The position numbers and the translations under genes are program-made. This document shows, piece by piece, positions 36,070-48,322 of a stretch of 64,000 nt of DNA. The notes beneath the pieces are model-generated. The model was not told where the DNA came from. It saw nothing but the letters and a program-made list of their open reading frames with translations, and ran no database searches. Each line of letters opens with the position of its first letter. Position 1 is the first letter of the stretch. Where the stretch lies: contig NC_092577.1 in assembly GCF_037975245.1 (NCBI RefSeq), positions 8,214,513 to 8,278,512 on the forward strand, read 5' to 3'. Origin of the DNA: Apostichopus japonicus. Lineage: Eukaryota; Echinodermata; Holothuroidea; Aspidochirotida; Stichopodidae.

Positions 36070-36590
36070 GGTTGTAGCAACATAACTACATATCTTAATT
36101 AGTTGCAGGGCTATCCAGTTATGTGTGCATAGTATATGGATTGGTCAAAGATATAACCTATTACGTAACATGAAGCTTTATTTATTTTATTAAAACGTCC
36201 ACCCAGTTATTTAATTCTCAACTTTATTTGAGTTGAACATTACGAAAGTATAGAAACCAACTTAACATAAGTTTTTAGAGTCAAATTTCCCATACATCTT
36301 TTCCTATTACTAACTTCCAAATTTCCCCTATCACCAATTCTGTGCATTTGACCATTTCGCAAATACCATAGAAATAGTTAAATTTAATTTGATTAGCCTA
36401 TTGTTAATCAAGACCAACAATTTAAAGTAATATATCTATTAGTGTTAAAATCAGGCATGGAAGACCCACGTCTCACACCAACAAAAACAACTAACAAATT
36501 ATCCACGTCCATGTCTATTTAAAACCAGGGAACTGGTACAGTAAGATACAGGGTCAGTTAAACGGTCTGTTACAACATAAATCAGGAGTA
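36070..36590. repeat. Diverged segmental duplicate B
   Basis: Second copy of the 32648-32915 segment, expanded by about 250 bp between the colinear blocks. Confidence 0.55.
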
Positions 36591-36612
36591 TGGCTGTAAA
36601 CGCAACAGTATG

Positions 36613-36750
36613 AACGTAATAATACTACGTACGTTCGTAATATTATCACGTCCGTACGTGATAATTACTACGTACGTATGTAGTAATTAACACGTACGTA
36701 CGTAATACATACCACGTACGTACGTAAGAAATATCACGTACGTACGTGAA
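36613..36750. repeat. Array of six CGTACG-centred palindromes
   Basis: Six self-complementary cores (CTACGTACGT, CACGTCCGTACGTG, CTACGTACGTATGTAG, and three of the CACGTACGTACGT type) occur at roughly 25-bp spacing, separated by AT-rich linkers such as AATTA and AATA. Unit length is only approximately constant. A shorter, related ACGTACGTAGTACGTACGT tract lies near 40608. Confidence 0.85.
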
Positions 36751-37039
36751 CTTATTACATCATAATAGTAATACTATCTCACTGATAATCTCCCTGATAT
36801 GGAAGTTGTACGAGTGTTTCAAATATAGAACAAATCATTGGACGAGCTGAATAATATTCATGACAGCAATGCTCGCATATCAAGAGCCTCCACTCACCCA
36901 TTCCATTCTAATCTCTCAATTTTCTCTTCTTTCTTACACGGCGATCTGAATTCCGCTTTTCTCTGAATATCGCAAAAGATTACGTTGCACCAGAATTCAT
37001 TATGAGCAATAGCTGTAAGAAAGGTGCACAATCTCTTAC

Positions 37040-37098
37040 CTGCCATAGACCGGTCTGTAGATTCAGGCGACGAGAACCACTACTTCGATAGTTCGATA
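37040..37098 (-). CDS. Candidate 59-nt exon paralogous to exon 3 of the six-exon gene
   Basis: Acceptor CCGTTTATTTTATTCATCAG and donor CAG/GTAAGAG bracket 59 nt. This is exactly the length and phase (1 to 0) of exon 12820-12762. The translation SNYRSSGSRRLNLQTGLWQ aligns with LWYPSEVWYRLNLNSGTWQ: both end R-L-N-L-x-x-G-x-W-Q at the donor. Same length, same phase and a shared motif argue for homology. An alternative is reading through the donor, which stays open for 19 more codons to a TAA near 36974. Upstream exons equivalent to exons 1 and 2 were not found. Confidence 0.5.
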
Positions 37099-39351
37099 CT
37101 GATGAATAAAATAAACGGAATTGATAAAAATGCAAGTTCAATTAAAACTTTTCTTTTTTTAGGGGGAGGGGGGTGCTGTAATGAAATATTAAACATTATA
37201 TTCACCACAATTATGTTGGCCCTCGATGATGCCCTCATATCAGCTGAGAAGTCAATCTGGTTGATTCCTTAAGTTTTATCTTATCATTAGTATATATATT
37301 ATCATCAGTAATATCTCAGTATCTCAGTAATATATTATCATCTCGGCTTTATACCTGATCAGTTTACAACCATTATCCTCTTAGTTACATAACCAATCAG
37401 GTTAGAATTGTTGTCATCTCGGTAGCATAGACTAATAGGAATGAATCTTGAACTAAATTAAGAAAACAAATCATGATAGTCGAGTATTTGATGCTCAGAT
37501 CAAGAATAACCATCCATGAGACGATGAACTGATCAGAGAACACTCAACATCAGTGACGTCATCACAGATCATGAAAGCCAATCATTTAAATGTTGATGAT
37601 AAGAAAAATATTTTTTGGATTTATGGATCTACAAGCCTATACAAATCACTGTCATTAACACGTGATCACATTTCTAATATCCTGAGAGTATGTCAGTTGT
37701 GTAAACTAAGGTTTATATTTCTTGTTTCCAGTCACTTTCTTAGGTATGTTTGTTTTCAACTGTATTAAGACTAAATACATCAATCTCTCTACTAGTACCT
37801 TATATGGAGGAGGAAGGTATGTATAATTTAACATCGTGTTCTTATGACTTGACATGCACAATTATAACATTGAACAATAACGCTGTCCAAATTTCTGAGA
37901 AGTTTTAAGAAACCTACATTAAAGTCTGTTATCAACAGAAGTGGAAATGGAGACAAACAACACTTACGTGCAAACACATATTAATGAAGATAACAAATCA
38001 ATATAAATTATGTTGTGTGTGGTGGTTTGTCTTTCAGATCACCAATAAGACTGTGACAAAACTACAACACGAACTGAACAGAAAAATCAGCAGCAATTGT
38101 ATAACAATTACAATAAGTGTTGAATTGAAATAGAACAGACCATTGTAACGTCCCTTTGTTTCTGTTTGTAACATCTTTGATTACTAAATTTGAATGCGAG
38201 CATTGGCTATCCGGCCGATCCTAACGTTATCCGGTCCAGAACTACCCACCTGCTACAAATTGAAGCAGGTCCCTATTTTTACAATTATGATTCAGTAACA
38301 GTTCTGGTGACGATATGACAAATGCTCATTTCCACTTAACTCAAGAAACACGAAACTAGTTTGAATAACCCCGATAACTTCGTTTTTATCATAGACTACC
38401 ATGTCCTGCAGTAGGTGCATCTGTGGCAGTTTACTTGATCCAAATAAAGTGAACTATGAATACTTTCTCTTGAGCATGATTTTTATTAAATGAGTAAGAA
38501 CATTAAACAATCCCCAAACACAACGTATATGATATTAAAGCAAGACGTGCCTTTACGGCATCCCCTTGGTGAATTAACCCACCACCCCATTCCCCAAAAG
38601 AGACACCATAACAACGAACGAGTAAATAGCAAATGAGCAATACACTGGGCGTGAAATATCTATACCTCCCTTCCTGCACCCGACTAATCGCCTGTATCCG
38701 TTTCTGCTTAGTAATGCGTTCGTTTGATTTTAACTCACGTAAATGACTACAATGAATACATGATACCTATAATGTCTATTACGTTTGTAGACTAGATGGT
38801 GGACTATACAGTTGAAAACATTCAATTAAAAACATTATTGATATTTTCTTGTATGTACTCGTTGACCAATGAAGAAGACTAATTGAATTGTATCTATTCT
38901 AAATTGCTCTCCTTATTACTAATTGCAAGGTCAATGGATACTCTTAGAAACACAGTAAGCTGCCTTACTGAAACATTTTGAATCTTTTTAGGACATTTTA
39001 GCACGTCAGCGAAATTCAAAGAAAATGTTAAGTTCAAACTGCGACAGATACTACGCGTTATAGGGAGTAAAGTATACATCGTTACCTCACCAAGTATATA
39101 ATACCGATGTGAAACTGTATCGAATCGATAAACAGTATGTATATTGATATTGTAACGTCACTTCCCTGTCTGGTGGGGCAGTCTTTAATGATGGGGTTGG
39201 CGAAAGAGAGTCTCGACAAAGGATGACAATGGAGAAGATGCTACAGTGCTCGTGACACAGTGGTATCTTTTATTCAGACTTCCGTCTCCTTACTAGGTTC
39301 ATTAAATGTTCTTACACTTATCCTTGATTACGCTGAACGTAACTGTTAACG
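37099..39351. other. Non-coding stretch with one possible minus-strand exon
   Basis: At about 37797 on the minus strand a strong acceptor (TTCCTCCTCCATATAAG) opens a frame of 30 codons ending NIPKKVTGNKKYKP and a stop near 37707. It loosely recalls NEPFDVNKKYLG of the six-exon gene. No other exon could be tied to it. Confidence 0.25.
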
Positions 39352-39606
39352 CAATTCATCAACGTGGCGTCTAAACGCAGCGTAGAACACGGCTCTAAAC
39401 GCAATGCCCAACGAAACGTCCGACGCGGCGCTACACGCAGCGTATAACGCAACGTACAACGCGGCGCCACAACGCAGCGCAGGACGTAACGTATAACGCG
39501 GCGCTAAACGCAACGCCAAACGCAACGGCCAACGCGGTGCCACTCGCAGCGTATAACGCAACGTATAACGCGGCGATAAACGGAACGCCAAACGCAGCGT
39601 CTAAAT
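39352..39606. repeat. CpG-dense array of about 11-bp units
   Basis: Degenerate units such as AACGCAGCGT, AACGCGGCGC and AACGCAACGC run for about 250 bp. CpG is present in nearly every unit, unlike the CpG-poor AT-rich surroundings. Two minus-strand frames remain open (YTLR and ALYVALYA repeats), a side effect of the periodicity. Confidence 0.85.
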
Positions 39607-40013
39607 ATGAAAACAGATTCAAAGCTACAGATTTAACTTAATGGTGTCTGCAATGCCGTTAACCGATGTAAATATACTAAGAACCAATCGATGGACTAAA
39701 TGGCAGTAATGTATCTTTCTGATAGCTGACCTAGGCTATTCACTAATGTTCCTACTTACGGACTAACTGAAATATATCCAATCACAGCAGAACACTGATC
39801 TCTACTAAAGTACACACATTGCCACGCAGTTCAGAGCGCTACTAAATAAAGTAAAATGATAACAGTCGGTCAATAACGTTACTCCTAAATAACTGGGCGT
39901 AATCTCCCTCAGTGCACAAGCGCAGTTTGCTTACAATTGATACAACATTGATAAAACAACGAACAGTTATACACGGTGCCGTGGTATTAGAAACCTACCA
40001 ACTTGGTTAATAG

Positions 40014-40380
40014 CAGGGGCGGATCCAGGGGGGGCCCGGGGGGCCCGGGCCCCCCCTTTTTGAAAATCCTAATTTTTTTTTTTTTTTTTTTTAAATTTTT
40101 TATCGCGCTCGAGGGAAAGTGCCCCATGCGTGATCAGTGGCGTAGCTACGGGGGGCCTGAAATTGCAGACATGAGATCCATATTTTCAGGCTAGGTACAT
40201 GCTGCTTAGAATACTCGGGAAGTGCCGTTTCCGGCCATCTGGGGGGTTTGTAAAGCCAAAAATTTTCTTGTACGCTCCGAGCCAACCAATGATGGCGCTC
40301 CGCTTAGATATTCTTACGTTCAGGCGCGGCTGGGCCAGTCAGACCCCCCCCCCCTGTCACAAATCCTGCATCCGCCCCTG
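40014..40380. mobile_element. Composite short DNA element with CAGGGGCGGATCC ends
   Basis: Left end CAGGGGCGGATCCAGGGGGG; right end CATCCGCCCCTG. A different left terminus, CAGTGGCGTAGCTACGGGGG, starts inside it at about 40136, so two elements appear fused. The internal CTTGTACGCTCCGAGCCAAC module (near 40268) is shared with 7119-8779 and 61649-63501. I see no clear target duplication. Confidence 0.55.
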
Positions 40381-40659
40381 ATATGTCATTGAATATTCCA
40401 CAAAACAACTTTTTATGTCCACGAAACTGTCGAAACATGATTTTCACTACTGGTAGAGATATAAAATATTGGGAATTCTGAATTTCCTGCAAACATGCGG
40501 CTGTGCCTGTTCAATACTCACTACTGTATCGCCTTAAAAAATGATGAGTGGAAATAGTTTCTCCAGGACCGTATCGTATCGTGGGTATCGAGTGCGTCTG
40601 ATATACGAACGTACGTAGTACGTACGTCTATGATGATATGCACTGTACTGTACTGATAA

Positions 40660-40890
40660 AAACATAGGTGAATTTCACTCCATGGGAGTGATCACTGAGC
40701 ACATTCCGGTATAAGAGTGAATTTCCACTCCATTTGAGTAACTCTTAACTCCTAATAGAGTTATATTCACTCATATTAGGAGTGAGGGTTAACTCCAATA
40801 GAGTTAAATTTTACTCTTAATTTGAAGTGCGCCGAGTGATCACTCCAATGGAATGAAATCCACTCATTTGTTTTTAGAGTGTTGCTAGAT
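40660..40890. mobile_element. Foldback MITE, about 220 bp
   Basis: The left half (AAAAACATAGGTGAATTTCA, then GGAGTGATCACTGAGCAC) is mirrored by the right half (GTGCGCCGAGTGATCACTCC, then TGAAATCCACTCATTTGTTTTT). The interior (GAGTTATATTCACTCATATT) is also self-complementary, so the whole unit can fold into one hairpin. No coding capacity. Confidence 0.75.
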
Positions 40891-41279
40891 ATATGATGAA
40901 GAAATTTACATACCAATACATGTTATCGGTCATCGATTGGCACAAAAAGCCAGATTCTGATGACAGCTGCCTCAAGAAACCCAATAAATGGCCTAATAAG
41001 CACCGAGCCATCAATGTGGACCATTACCGAAACATCGATGCGTGTTAGTCTTCCACCCCCTTCCTCTAATGCTATTTAAGTCCACATGTGGGCATATCCT
41101 GTAAATCTACCGGTAGCCCACAGGGGTTTGAGTTAGGAGAAAGGCCTTGACAGCTTGAAACGACAAATGATGCCAACTTCCCTCAAGTTAAAAGTCTGGC
41201 TGAGTTGGCGAGGCCAGTCAGCATGAAAGAGAAAAAACTTTTTTTGCATTTCTGTCACCAAAGTTGCACATCTTTTTGG

Positions 41280-41462
41280 TTGCTATTTTGCCTCACAGGT
41301 GCCATCTCCTGCGATCTGGGGGGTGCTGAAATCTCAAATTTTCTCTGTACGCTCCGCGCCAACCAAGGTGGCGCTCCGCTTAGATAGTAAACTCCGCCCC
41401 CCCCACAAGAAAGAACAGCCCCCCATGGCCCCCCCACTCAAAAAATCCTAGCTACGCCACTG
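41280..41462. mobile_element. Short element fragment ending TAGCTACGCCACTG
   Basis: Contains the shared module (GCGCCAACCAAGGTGGCGCT, near 41356) and a C-rich segment and ends AATCCTAGCTACGCCACTG, the inverse of the CAGTGGCGTAGCTA terminus at 40136. The left end is not identified. Confidence 0.5.
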
Positions 41463-41739
41463 TGCGTGAAATTTTTTGTAAAATAAATTTGCAAAAAGAG
41501 TACACCATCATTCTGATAAAGTGAAGGTGAGAGGGGCACTCTGACTGCATCAATAGTCTCCATCTGGAACGGGGCATCCAAGATGAAATGGCCTGGAGTA
41601 GCCTGGTAAAAAGTAATTTGCATCACCACCTACTCCCCAAAGACATAACTCCCAGCTCATTGCTCGAAATTCCCAAATTAATATATGCCCGGCAAACCAT
41701 GAATACATGATTTATTGGAAATAAATTTTACTCCAAACT

Positions 41740-41901
41740 TACAGGAAAAGTAGCACCAGATTGCACCGAGGACCTCCATATTTTGTGAAATTTTCCCAAA
41801 GGGGAGGGGGCACCCACTCCCCTTAGACCCCTCCCCCAGGACGACGATTAGGCATTTCCCATCTGGGCCCCCCCTTCGGCGAAATCCTGGATCCGCCACT
41901 G
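41740..41901. mobile_element. Short element fragment ending GATCCGCCACTG
   Basis: A GC-rich segment (AGGGGAGGGGGCACCCACTC, CCCCTCCCCCAGGACG) ends AAATCCTGGATCCGCCACTG, the terminus type of the CAGTGGCGGATCC family. The left boundary is unclear. Confidence 0.45.
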
Positions 41902-44900
41902 AATAGTAAATGATATGATAACGTACCGTACGTAGACGTCTTGAGAGATTTTGTCTAAGAGTCCCACGCTGCACGTACCATCGGTTCCTTATACTAGCCT
42001 GAACAATGGCTTACCGCGCACGAGAATGTTCTACTTCTATAAGTACACCGCCTCAGAGTTGCGGTCACCAGTCTTCCGGGGACCGAAAAGCCACAATTGC
42101 TTACGTCATAGTAAACCACTCATGAGGATAACGGGGATTTCCCGGCAAAGAAATATACATTACTTAAACAGCCAATAGCTTTTAAAGTTTCAATACTGCG
42201 CAAGTTCGGTTACTATAGCTTGAAAATGTAACTAATACTTATCAGATCCAAAATAAAGCCTTTTTTTATGCATTTCGCTTTGCAGATTTACTGACCAAAA
42301 AATGTTAATTAGATATTTTTCTTTGATTGTTTAATGTTATCAAAGGGTGCGATGCGAAATCCCCAGAAGCCGCAGAATTTTGAGAAATATTTTTCAGGAA
42401 GAATCTTAACCTCAACTTTATACAGAACGTTTCTCAGAGCCCGGAAGCGGGTCGAGGGTCTAACGCCAGTGAAAAAGCAGCATTTCTAATATTTCTTGTT
42501 CTCTTATAGCGAGTCCAACCACAACAACTACGTGTACACTAGATAGAGGAATTAAATTTCTCTGGAAAATATTTGAAGCACTGGTTGGTTCCACGAGGGG
42601 AAGCGCCTCGGAGACCAAATGTTATAAAAATAAATATATGAATAAATTATATTTCTCTAGAATGTATTCCAGGCAGGCTAGTGGGGATCCGTTGGACTTA
42701 CGCTGCAGCGTTTTACAGATATATTGACGTACTTGTGAAACACTTAAATCTATTTATGAGAAGTACTCAATTTTCAGAGGATTGAAGTACAAGGCCCTGT
42801 TGAAGGGGTGGGGCCAAGCATCAGGAATCTGCTGCATCTTATTTACCTAATATTATCCAAATTTGGGGAAATATAGACGTAAGGGAGTAACAGACAAACC
42901 GATTCTGTTTTCCTTTCTTCGTTTTTGTATTATAACTCTTACTTTTTAAGTGTACGACATGCATGATAAATTTATCTTCAATTTGTCAACCGACTTGGCA
43001 TCAATTTGAGACCGAGCGGTGTGATACCCATACCACTGTTTTTTTATACCTATGGGGTCGCGTTTTCGAATGATAATAATGAAATTATATTTTCCTGTTT
43101 CCAAGTACAGCATTAGTGTAAGCAAAGAGCTCTTTCAGTATTATATTAGTCTCACTAGACGTTCACTCTTAACTTTACGATTTACAAAAGATGGTCATAT
43201 GATAAGGAAAATATATAATTAAATGTCTACTGATAATTTAACTCAGTTTCTGCTTGGTTGCCATGACAACTATGTGAGACAAAAGAAATAGGTGCCCGTT
43301 CTGGAACTGTTAATGAGTGACACACCATTGTATACCTCCGTGCTTTATATCCTCTATAGAAGTGTAAAAATATATAAAATATTGTTTTAAATTCACAAAT
43401 AATTCTTATTGCTTTCCCTCATATCATTACCCACTTTTATTTATACTATTATATTTTTGTAAGGCAAACCATGCATGGATTTTAGTTTTCGCCAATACAT
43501 TTAGATTTTACTCTTGTCAAGCGCCAATCGCGGGGGTTGGGATGTTCACCCCTCCCCCCCCAAAAAAAAGTCACTACCACGCATTTCACCACTACCATGT
43601 TGCGTTTCGACTTAGACATTGGACATAATATAAGTCAAACTATGCCTCAGAAGTATCATTTGAAGTCTAAACTTCCCCTTTTTTAGGGAAGCACCACAGT
43701 CCACGGTCTCTGTTTTGTTTTCGTTTATGTTTTAATACACTTTGCAGCAATTTCAGAGAAACAAAAACTTCGTTTGCCGAACTTGCAAAAGAATTAAGTT
43801 ACACTATGTGGCGTTATTCTGCAATTCAGATTGAAAGAAAGGTTTTAAGCGGAGGTGTGGATTTGTTTAAAATTGTGTGTTTGCCTGGGGGGGGTAGGGT
43901 GAAGGGGGTTGACAGACTCCGAGGGGCACATCATTACTTCAAAACCTTACATAATGATTGCCGCAGTGTAATTAAATTGTCCAAAGTGTATTATACCACT
44001 TCCTTTCGGAAAGAGATTTAAAGCATCAGTTGATGTGATTGCTACTCTCAAAAACATCTAATAGGGCAGTGATCTCGAAAGAGCGAAATGTAAGAAATAT
44101 GACTTATTTCTTAAATCAACCAAGCTTAGCAATATTATGTGTTGTTACATTTATATTATTCGATTTGTTGTTTACTATCACAAGACTCTGTGTTGGGTGT
44201 CTCTTTCATTTAAAATGGCAATCATGTGTTGCTGATCCATTACTCGCTAGTATGTGAATCAACAACACTCTACATGTCAAAAGAAATTCACATAGTTGGC
44301 TGGTTGGTAAGGCCTTTTAATAAATGTAAGAAATTTGAAAATGTGTCCATTATGACGTTATTGTGACAATACTTTTCACGTTTCTTGACTTCAATGATGA
44401 TGGAATGGATCCAACCGGAATAGTGTCTGGCAGATAGTATGAATTGAACCTATGGAGAGAAGTAGAGTAATCATCGTATTAGATGTAGAAGACGTAGAGG
44501 AATGTCCTCCTAGTCAGGTTTATTATCAAAGCAATGACGATAAACATAGTAAACAAAAAATAACATGTAAATAAATCACATCTGATTGATCATTCTGATC
44601 AGAATTAATTATAATCACAAGTCTTGGGTTTCAACGATCCCACGAAAAATAAATTAGAATGGATCATAGAATTGAAGTAGGGAGAATGACGTCATGCGAC
44701 ATATACTGAAGCCACCCATTCCTACTGGTGGCGCTTCGCTTGTACGGCAAGAAAGTACCGGAGCGTAATACAGACACTACGTCTTGGACATAACTAAAGT
44801 GATACAGTTGACATCAATCCCTCGAAATATTAGAGTTCACTGGTAAAATATAAATAATGAAATAATGAAACTTGAGGCTAAATTATTGATTGGTAATCTC

Positions 44901-47282
44901 AAAATAGTTTTAACATGCTACAAATTACATTTTTCGATGTAATGGCGGGGTAAAAAACCTGCAAACACTTGTACTTAAACGAAGGAAGAATGGAATGGAG
45001 AGGGGTAGGAGGGTCGAGGACATAGCAACATTCTTTACTGGGCGAAACAACTGATCCTCCCGGGTGATTTCAGTAAAAAGTTAAACACATAATGTTGAAA
45101 TTACATGAACAAGGCAGATATACCAAGATTCCTTATTATTTAACTATTTTTTCATTATAACACTTCAATAATGTTGTCACATTGCACGCATTGTTTTTTG
45201 TAATTGATCTAAATCAAATTGTACAAACTTATAACATTTTTGTGGAGTTGATAAGAATTTTCTTAACCATTACTCAATCGAATCTTCCTATTCAACGATG
45301 TTCTCAATGAAGAACTGCATGTGTACCAAATATCAGACTTCCTTCATACCAAGGAGCTGCTACAACTGCCTTTTCATACTTTATTTAGAAACACACCAAC
45401 GCGCTATCCATTCATTTGCAAAAGAAATGTTTCATGGAAGCACAAATACTGAGGGGCAGTGGAGCATGTGACTTTGATTTTACGCAAGAAACCACTAAAC
45501 TTAAATTATGTTAAACCTCTCAAAATGAATACTCTGTGCGTTCCCCTTCACAAATTAAAGTATTTGATTGTTTTCAACAAAAAGTTTCTTTATACCGGTA
45601 CTTTTGAACTGCATGTTTATCATTAATATAACTTTTTTATAGCAATGTTTTAGACATGAATGCACTTGTTACAAAAAAAAACCATAACAAGAGAGCACTT
45701 TTAATTACAAAATTGGCAACTGGTAATTTCCATTAATAAACGGAGGCCACATTCCAGGGTTATCAGAATAGTAGCGAAGCATGTGCCCAATCAGCCCCCC
45801 ACCCTTACCCACCCACCCCTCTATCACGGCTCCGTCGCCCCTGACACGGTAAATGGACGGTAGCATCGCAAACATTTGCAGTGAAGTCTACACTAAGTGT
45901 CTCTATACTGGTGACTTAACCTGCAAGTTAAATAGTCCAAAAATATATGGATTGTGGTTGACATGTGGGGATTTTACAACACTCGTTTTACCTCTTTTTC
46001 AGCAATCCGATATCTTTTGGTCATATCGTTTAAATTGTATTATTTTCTGGCAATAACCATTATAGATCGACCAAACACAGATCTGGCATGGGGCCGATAG
46101 GAATTAACCGGGCTGGTGGTAGGGGTAGAGGGAGGGTGTGAAACCTTGAACCGTTGTGTTAGCATTTTTTTATTCATTATGATTGCTAAGAGTTTGGTAA
46201 AATACAAAAATGTTGTTAAAGGAGAAATTCGTTATAACATCACCATCTCCTTACAATATGGCGACTCATCAAGCTAAGCTGTTTTTCAGTCTGTCTCAAC
46301 TAAACCAAATGTCGAGACCTTAATACTAAAACCAGTACGTATTCTGTAAATAGAATATTTGACAGCCCTGCTGTTATGTACTGTGCATATACAAACCTAT
46401 TGTCTGTAAGAGTCCTTACTGAAGCAAGTTGAGCTTAGCGAGCATGAAATGACATTATCTGGATTAACCGGTAACATATATAGTGCATAATATCCAATTA
46501 ATATGTTCAAGTCTAGCTCAGTATCACCCTACCTTATACCTGCTTTGCACAGCTCTATGTATAAAACACTACTCTGGTCAATGTAAAGAAAATATATAGG
46601 TTACGTACCTCGTATCTAATTAGCATAATAAACGTATATTTACCAAACTGTTGCAGGTTTGTTTTAATGTAAAAGCTTTTTCTTTACAATCGTTTGTTTT
46701 TTGTATCTATTCTTTGAGTGGCTGAAAGATGCGCTTTAAAATATTTCACTAATATTTTATATAAAGTAAGGGCCATATATATATATATATAGCGGACACA
46801 TCAACTCAATGACACGTGTAGACCATATCATAGAAATATTGATGAACTTTAAATAATTTATATTTTATCGAACAACCGTTCTTGTGTCAACCTGTCCGCT
46901 GCTACATCATTGACAATAATTAATTTAAGGTTATTTTATTCATAAAAAGGATCTCCCTGTTTAAACCCCTCCCATCGGACGCGAGCATCCAAAGAAAATC
47001 ATGTTAGAAAGGGTAAACACTTCATGGTGCTGTGAAAGGTCAAATCAATATAAGCCTAAAAAACTTCGCTGACTATTAAGACGAGGACGAAAGACGAGGC
47101 TTTTCCCCTCACATCAATGAGGCTGGTCACATGAGTCAACACAAAGTCAACTCTAAATAATGTCAAATGTTGCCAGTCGGGGGAATTGGGTACTTGGCCC
47201 CACTACCCATGAAATCGTGCAGACGCCACTTAGCGGGAACATGAAATTGTTAGGGTCCTGATTTGTTTCTGACCATAACCTT
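41902..47282. other. Mostly non-coding stretch
   Basis: No supported gene. Fragments of the short GC-rich elements occur at 43525-43570, 44718-44745 (TGGTGGCGCTTCGCTTGTAC) and 45775-45850. A minus-strand segment around 46614-46652 (pyrimidine-poor acceptor ACCTGCAACAG, 13 open codons, donor GAG/GTACGT) is unsupported. Confidence 0.35.
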
Positions 47283-47485
47283 TTGGTTCCCGGACAACTC
47301 CCTACTGGACGATTACCCACAGGACGAGTACCCTTCGGACGATTCCCCCTCGGGCAATTCCCACCCGGACAATTGCCAACCCTGACAATTGCCCACCGGA
47401 CAATTCCCACTCCGGACAATTCCCACCCATGGCAATATTCCCCGGACAATTGCCCCCGGACAATTTTCCCCCGGACAATCCCCCT
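47283..47485 (+). repeat. CCGGACAATTCCCAC minisatellite
   Basis: About a dozen degenerate units of 12-18 bp with the core GGACAATTNCCC. The same motif in the opposite orientation forms the array at 51600-51868. Confidence 0.85.
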
Positions 47486-47842
47486 CTTCGGGAATTTCCA
47501 CTGAGACCCCTCCCCCAGGACGTCGATCATTACATTCATCACATTTTGGACCCCCCCCCTCTGTGGAAATTTCTGCACATGCCCCTTGACCATCAATCAC
47601 AAGTCGATCAATAGTTTAAAAAGTAATATTTTGGTAGGGATTGGGATCAGGTGTATATGACTTCCTGGAAATATCTTTCCAGTTAATATCACCTCAAAAA
47701 TTTGCCCGCTCATACAGCGTCTTTATCAGTTGCCATATGCTTGCATCCACATGTGTATTTTTCGACAGAACTAGGATATTCAGCGTTTATGCTGTGTTAG
47801 TTTTTGCGCAATTTGAATGCATGATAGATGGCTAGACCAGAG

Positions 47843-48135
47843 AAATGTTCGCGCGCTTCGCGTGCACAAGTTAGGTTGATACTGTGATAGCTCTTATCTC
47901 TCTTCGCATGCATTTTAGCTAGTTACCACAGAATTTTCCGCGCGCTTTCGCGCGCATTAGCTGCACTGTTCATGCCATAGTCCTTTCATTTGCTCATTAT
48001 GTTGACCATATATGGTAGTAGCAACTCCATATTCTGTGTGCGCTCGGCGCGCACCAAATGTACATCTACTTTGATATTTTTACGCATTTCGCATGCATGG
48101 TAGCTCGCTAGAACAGATGTTTGCGCGCGTCTCTA
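47843..48135. repeat. GCGCGC-palindrome module cluster, orientation 1
   Basis: Units of about 70 bp combine a palindromic GCGCGCTTTCGCGCGC-like core with GCATGCATTTTAGCTAGTTA. The reverse-oriented relatives lie at 49690-51110. Confidence 0.6.
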
Positions 48136-48322
48136 GCGTTTTTATCCTTAGTTCCTTGCGTTCTGAATAAACATAATGCAGACTACACCAGCAATCTCGG
48201 CACTTTAACATGACCTTTATGCGTGTCATAATGTACCACTCTTAAAGTGCGCTGTTCTGCTCGAAGAATAAATATTTAAATAACTTGCCACTATGGGAAG
48301 AATGCTCTCTTAATTCAAAAGA

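Noticed and set aside
39346-39622. Minus-strand frames in the CpG-dense array
   Set aside because: Two overlapping frames reflect the repeat period, not selection for protein.
46608-46655. 39-nt minus-strand exon FGKYTFIMLIRYE with GAG/GTACGT donor
   Set aside because: The acceptor lacks a pyrimidine tract and its phase does not link to the neighbouring candidate exons.
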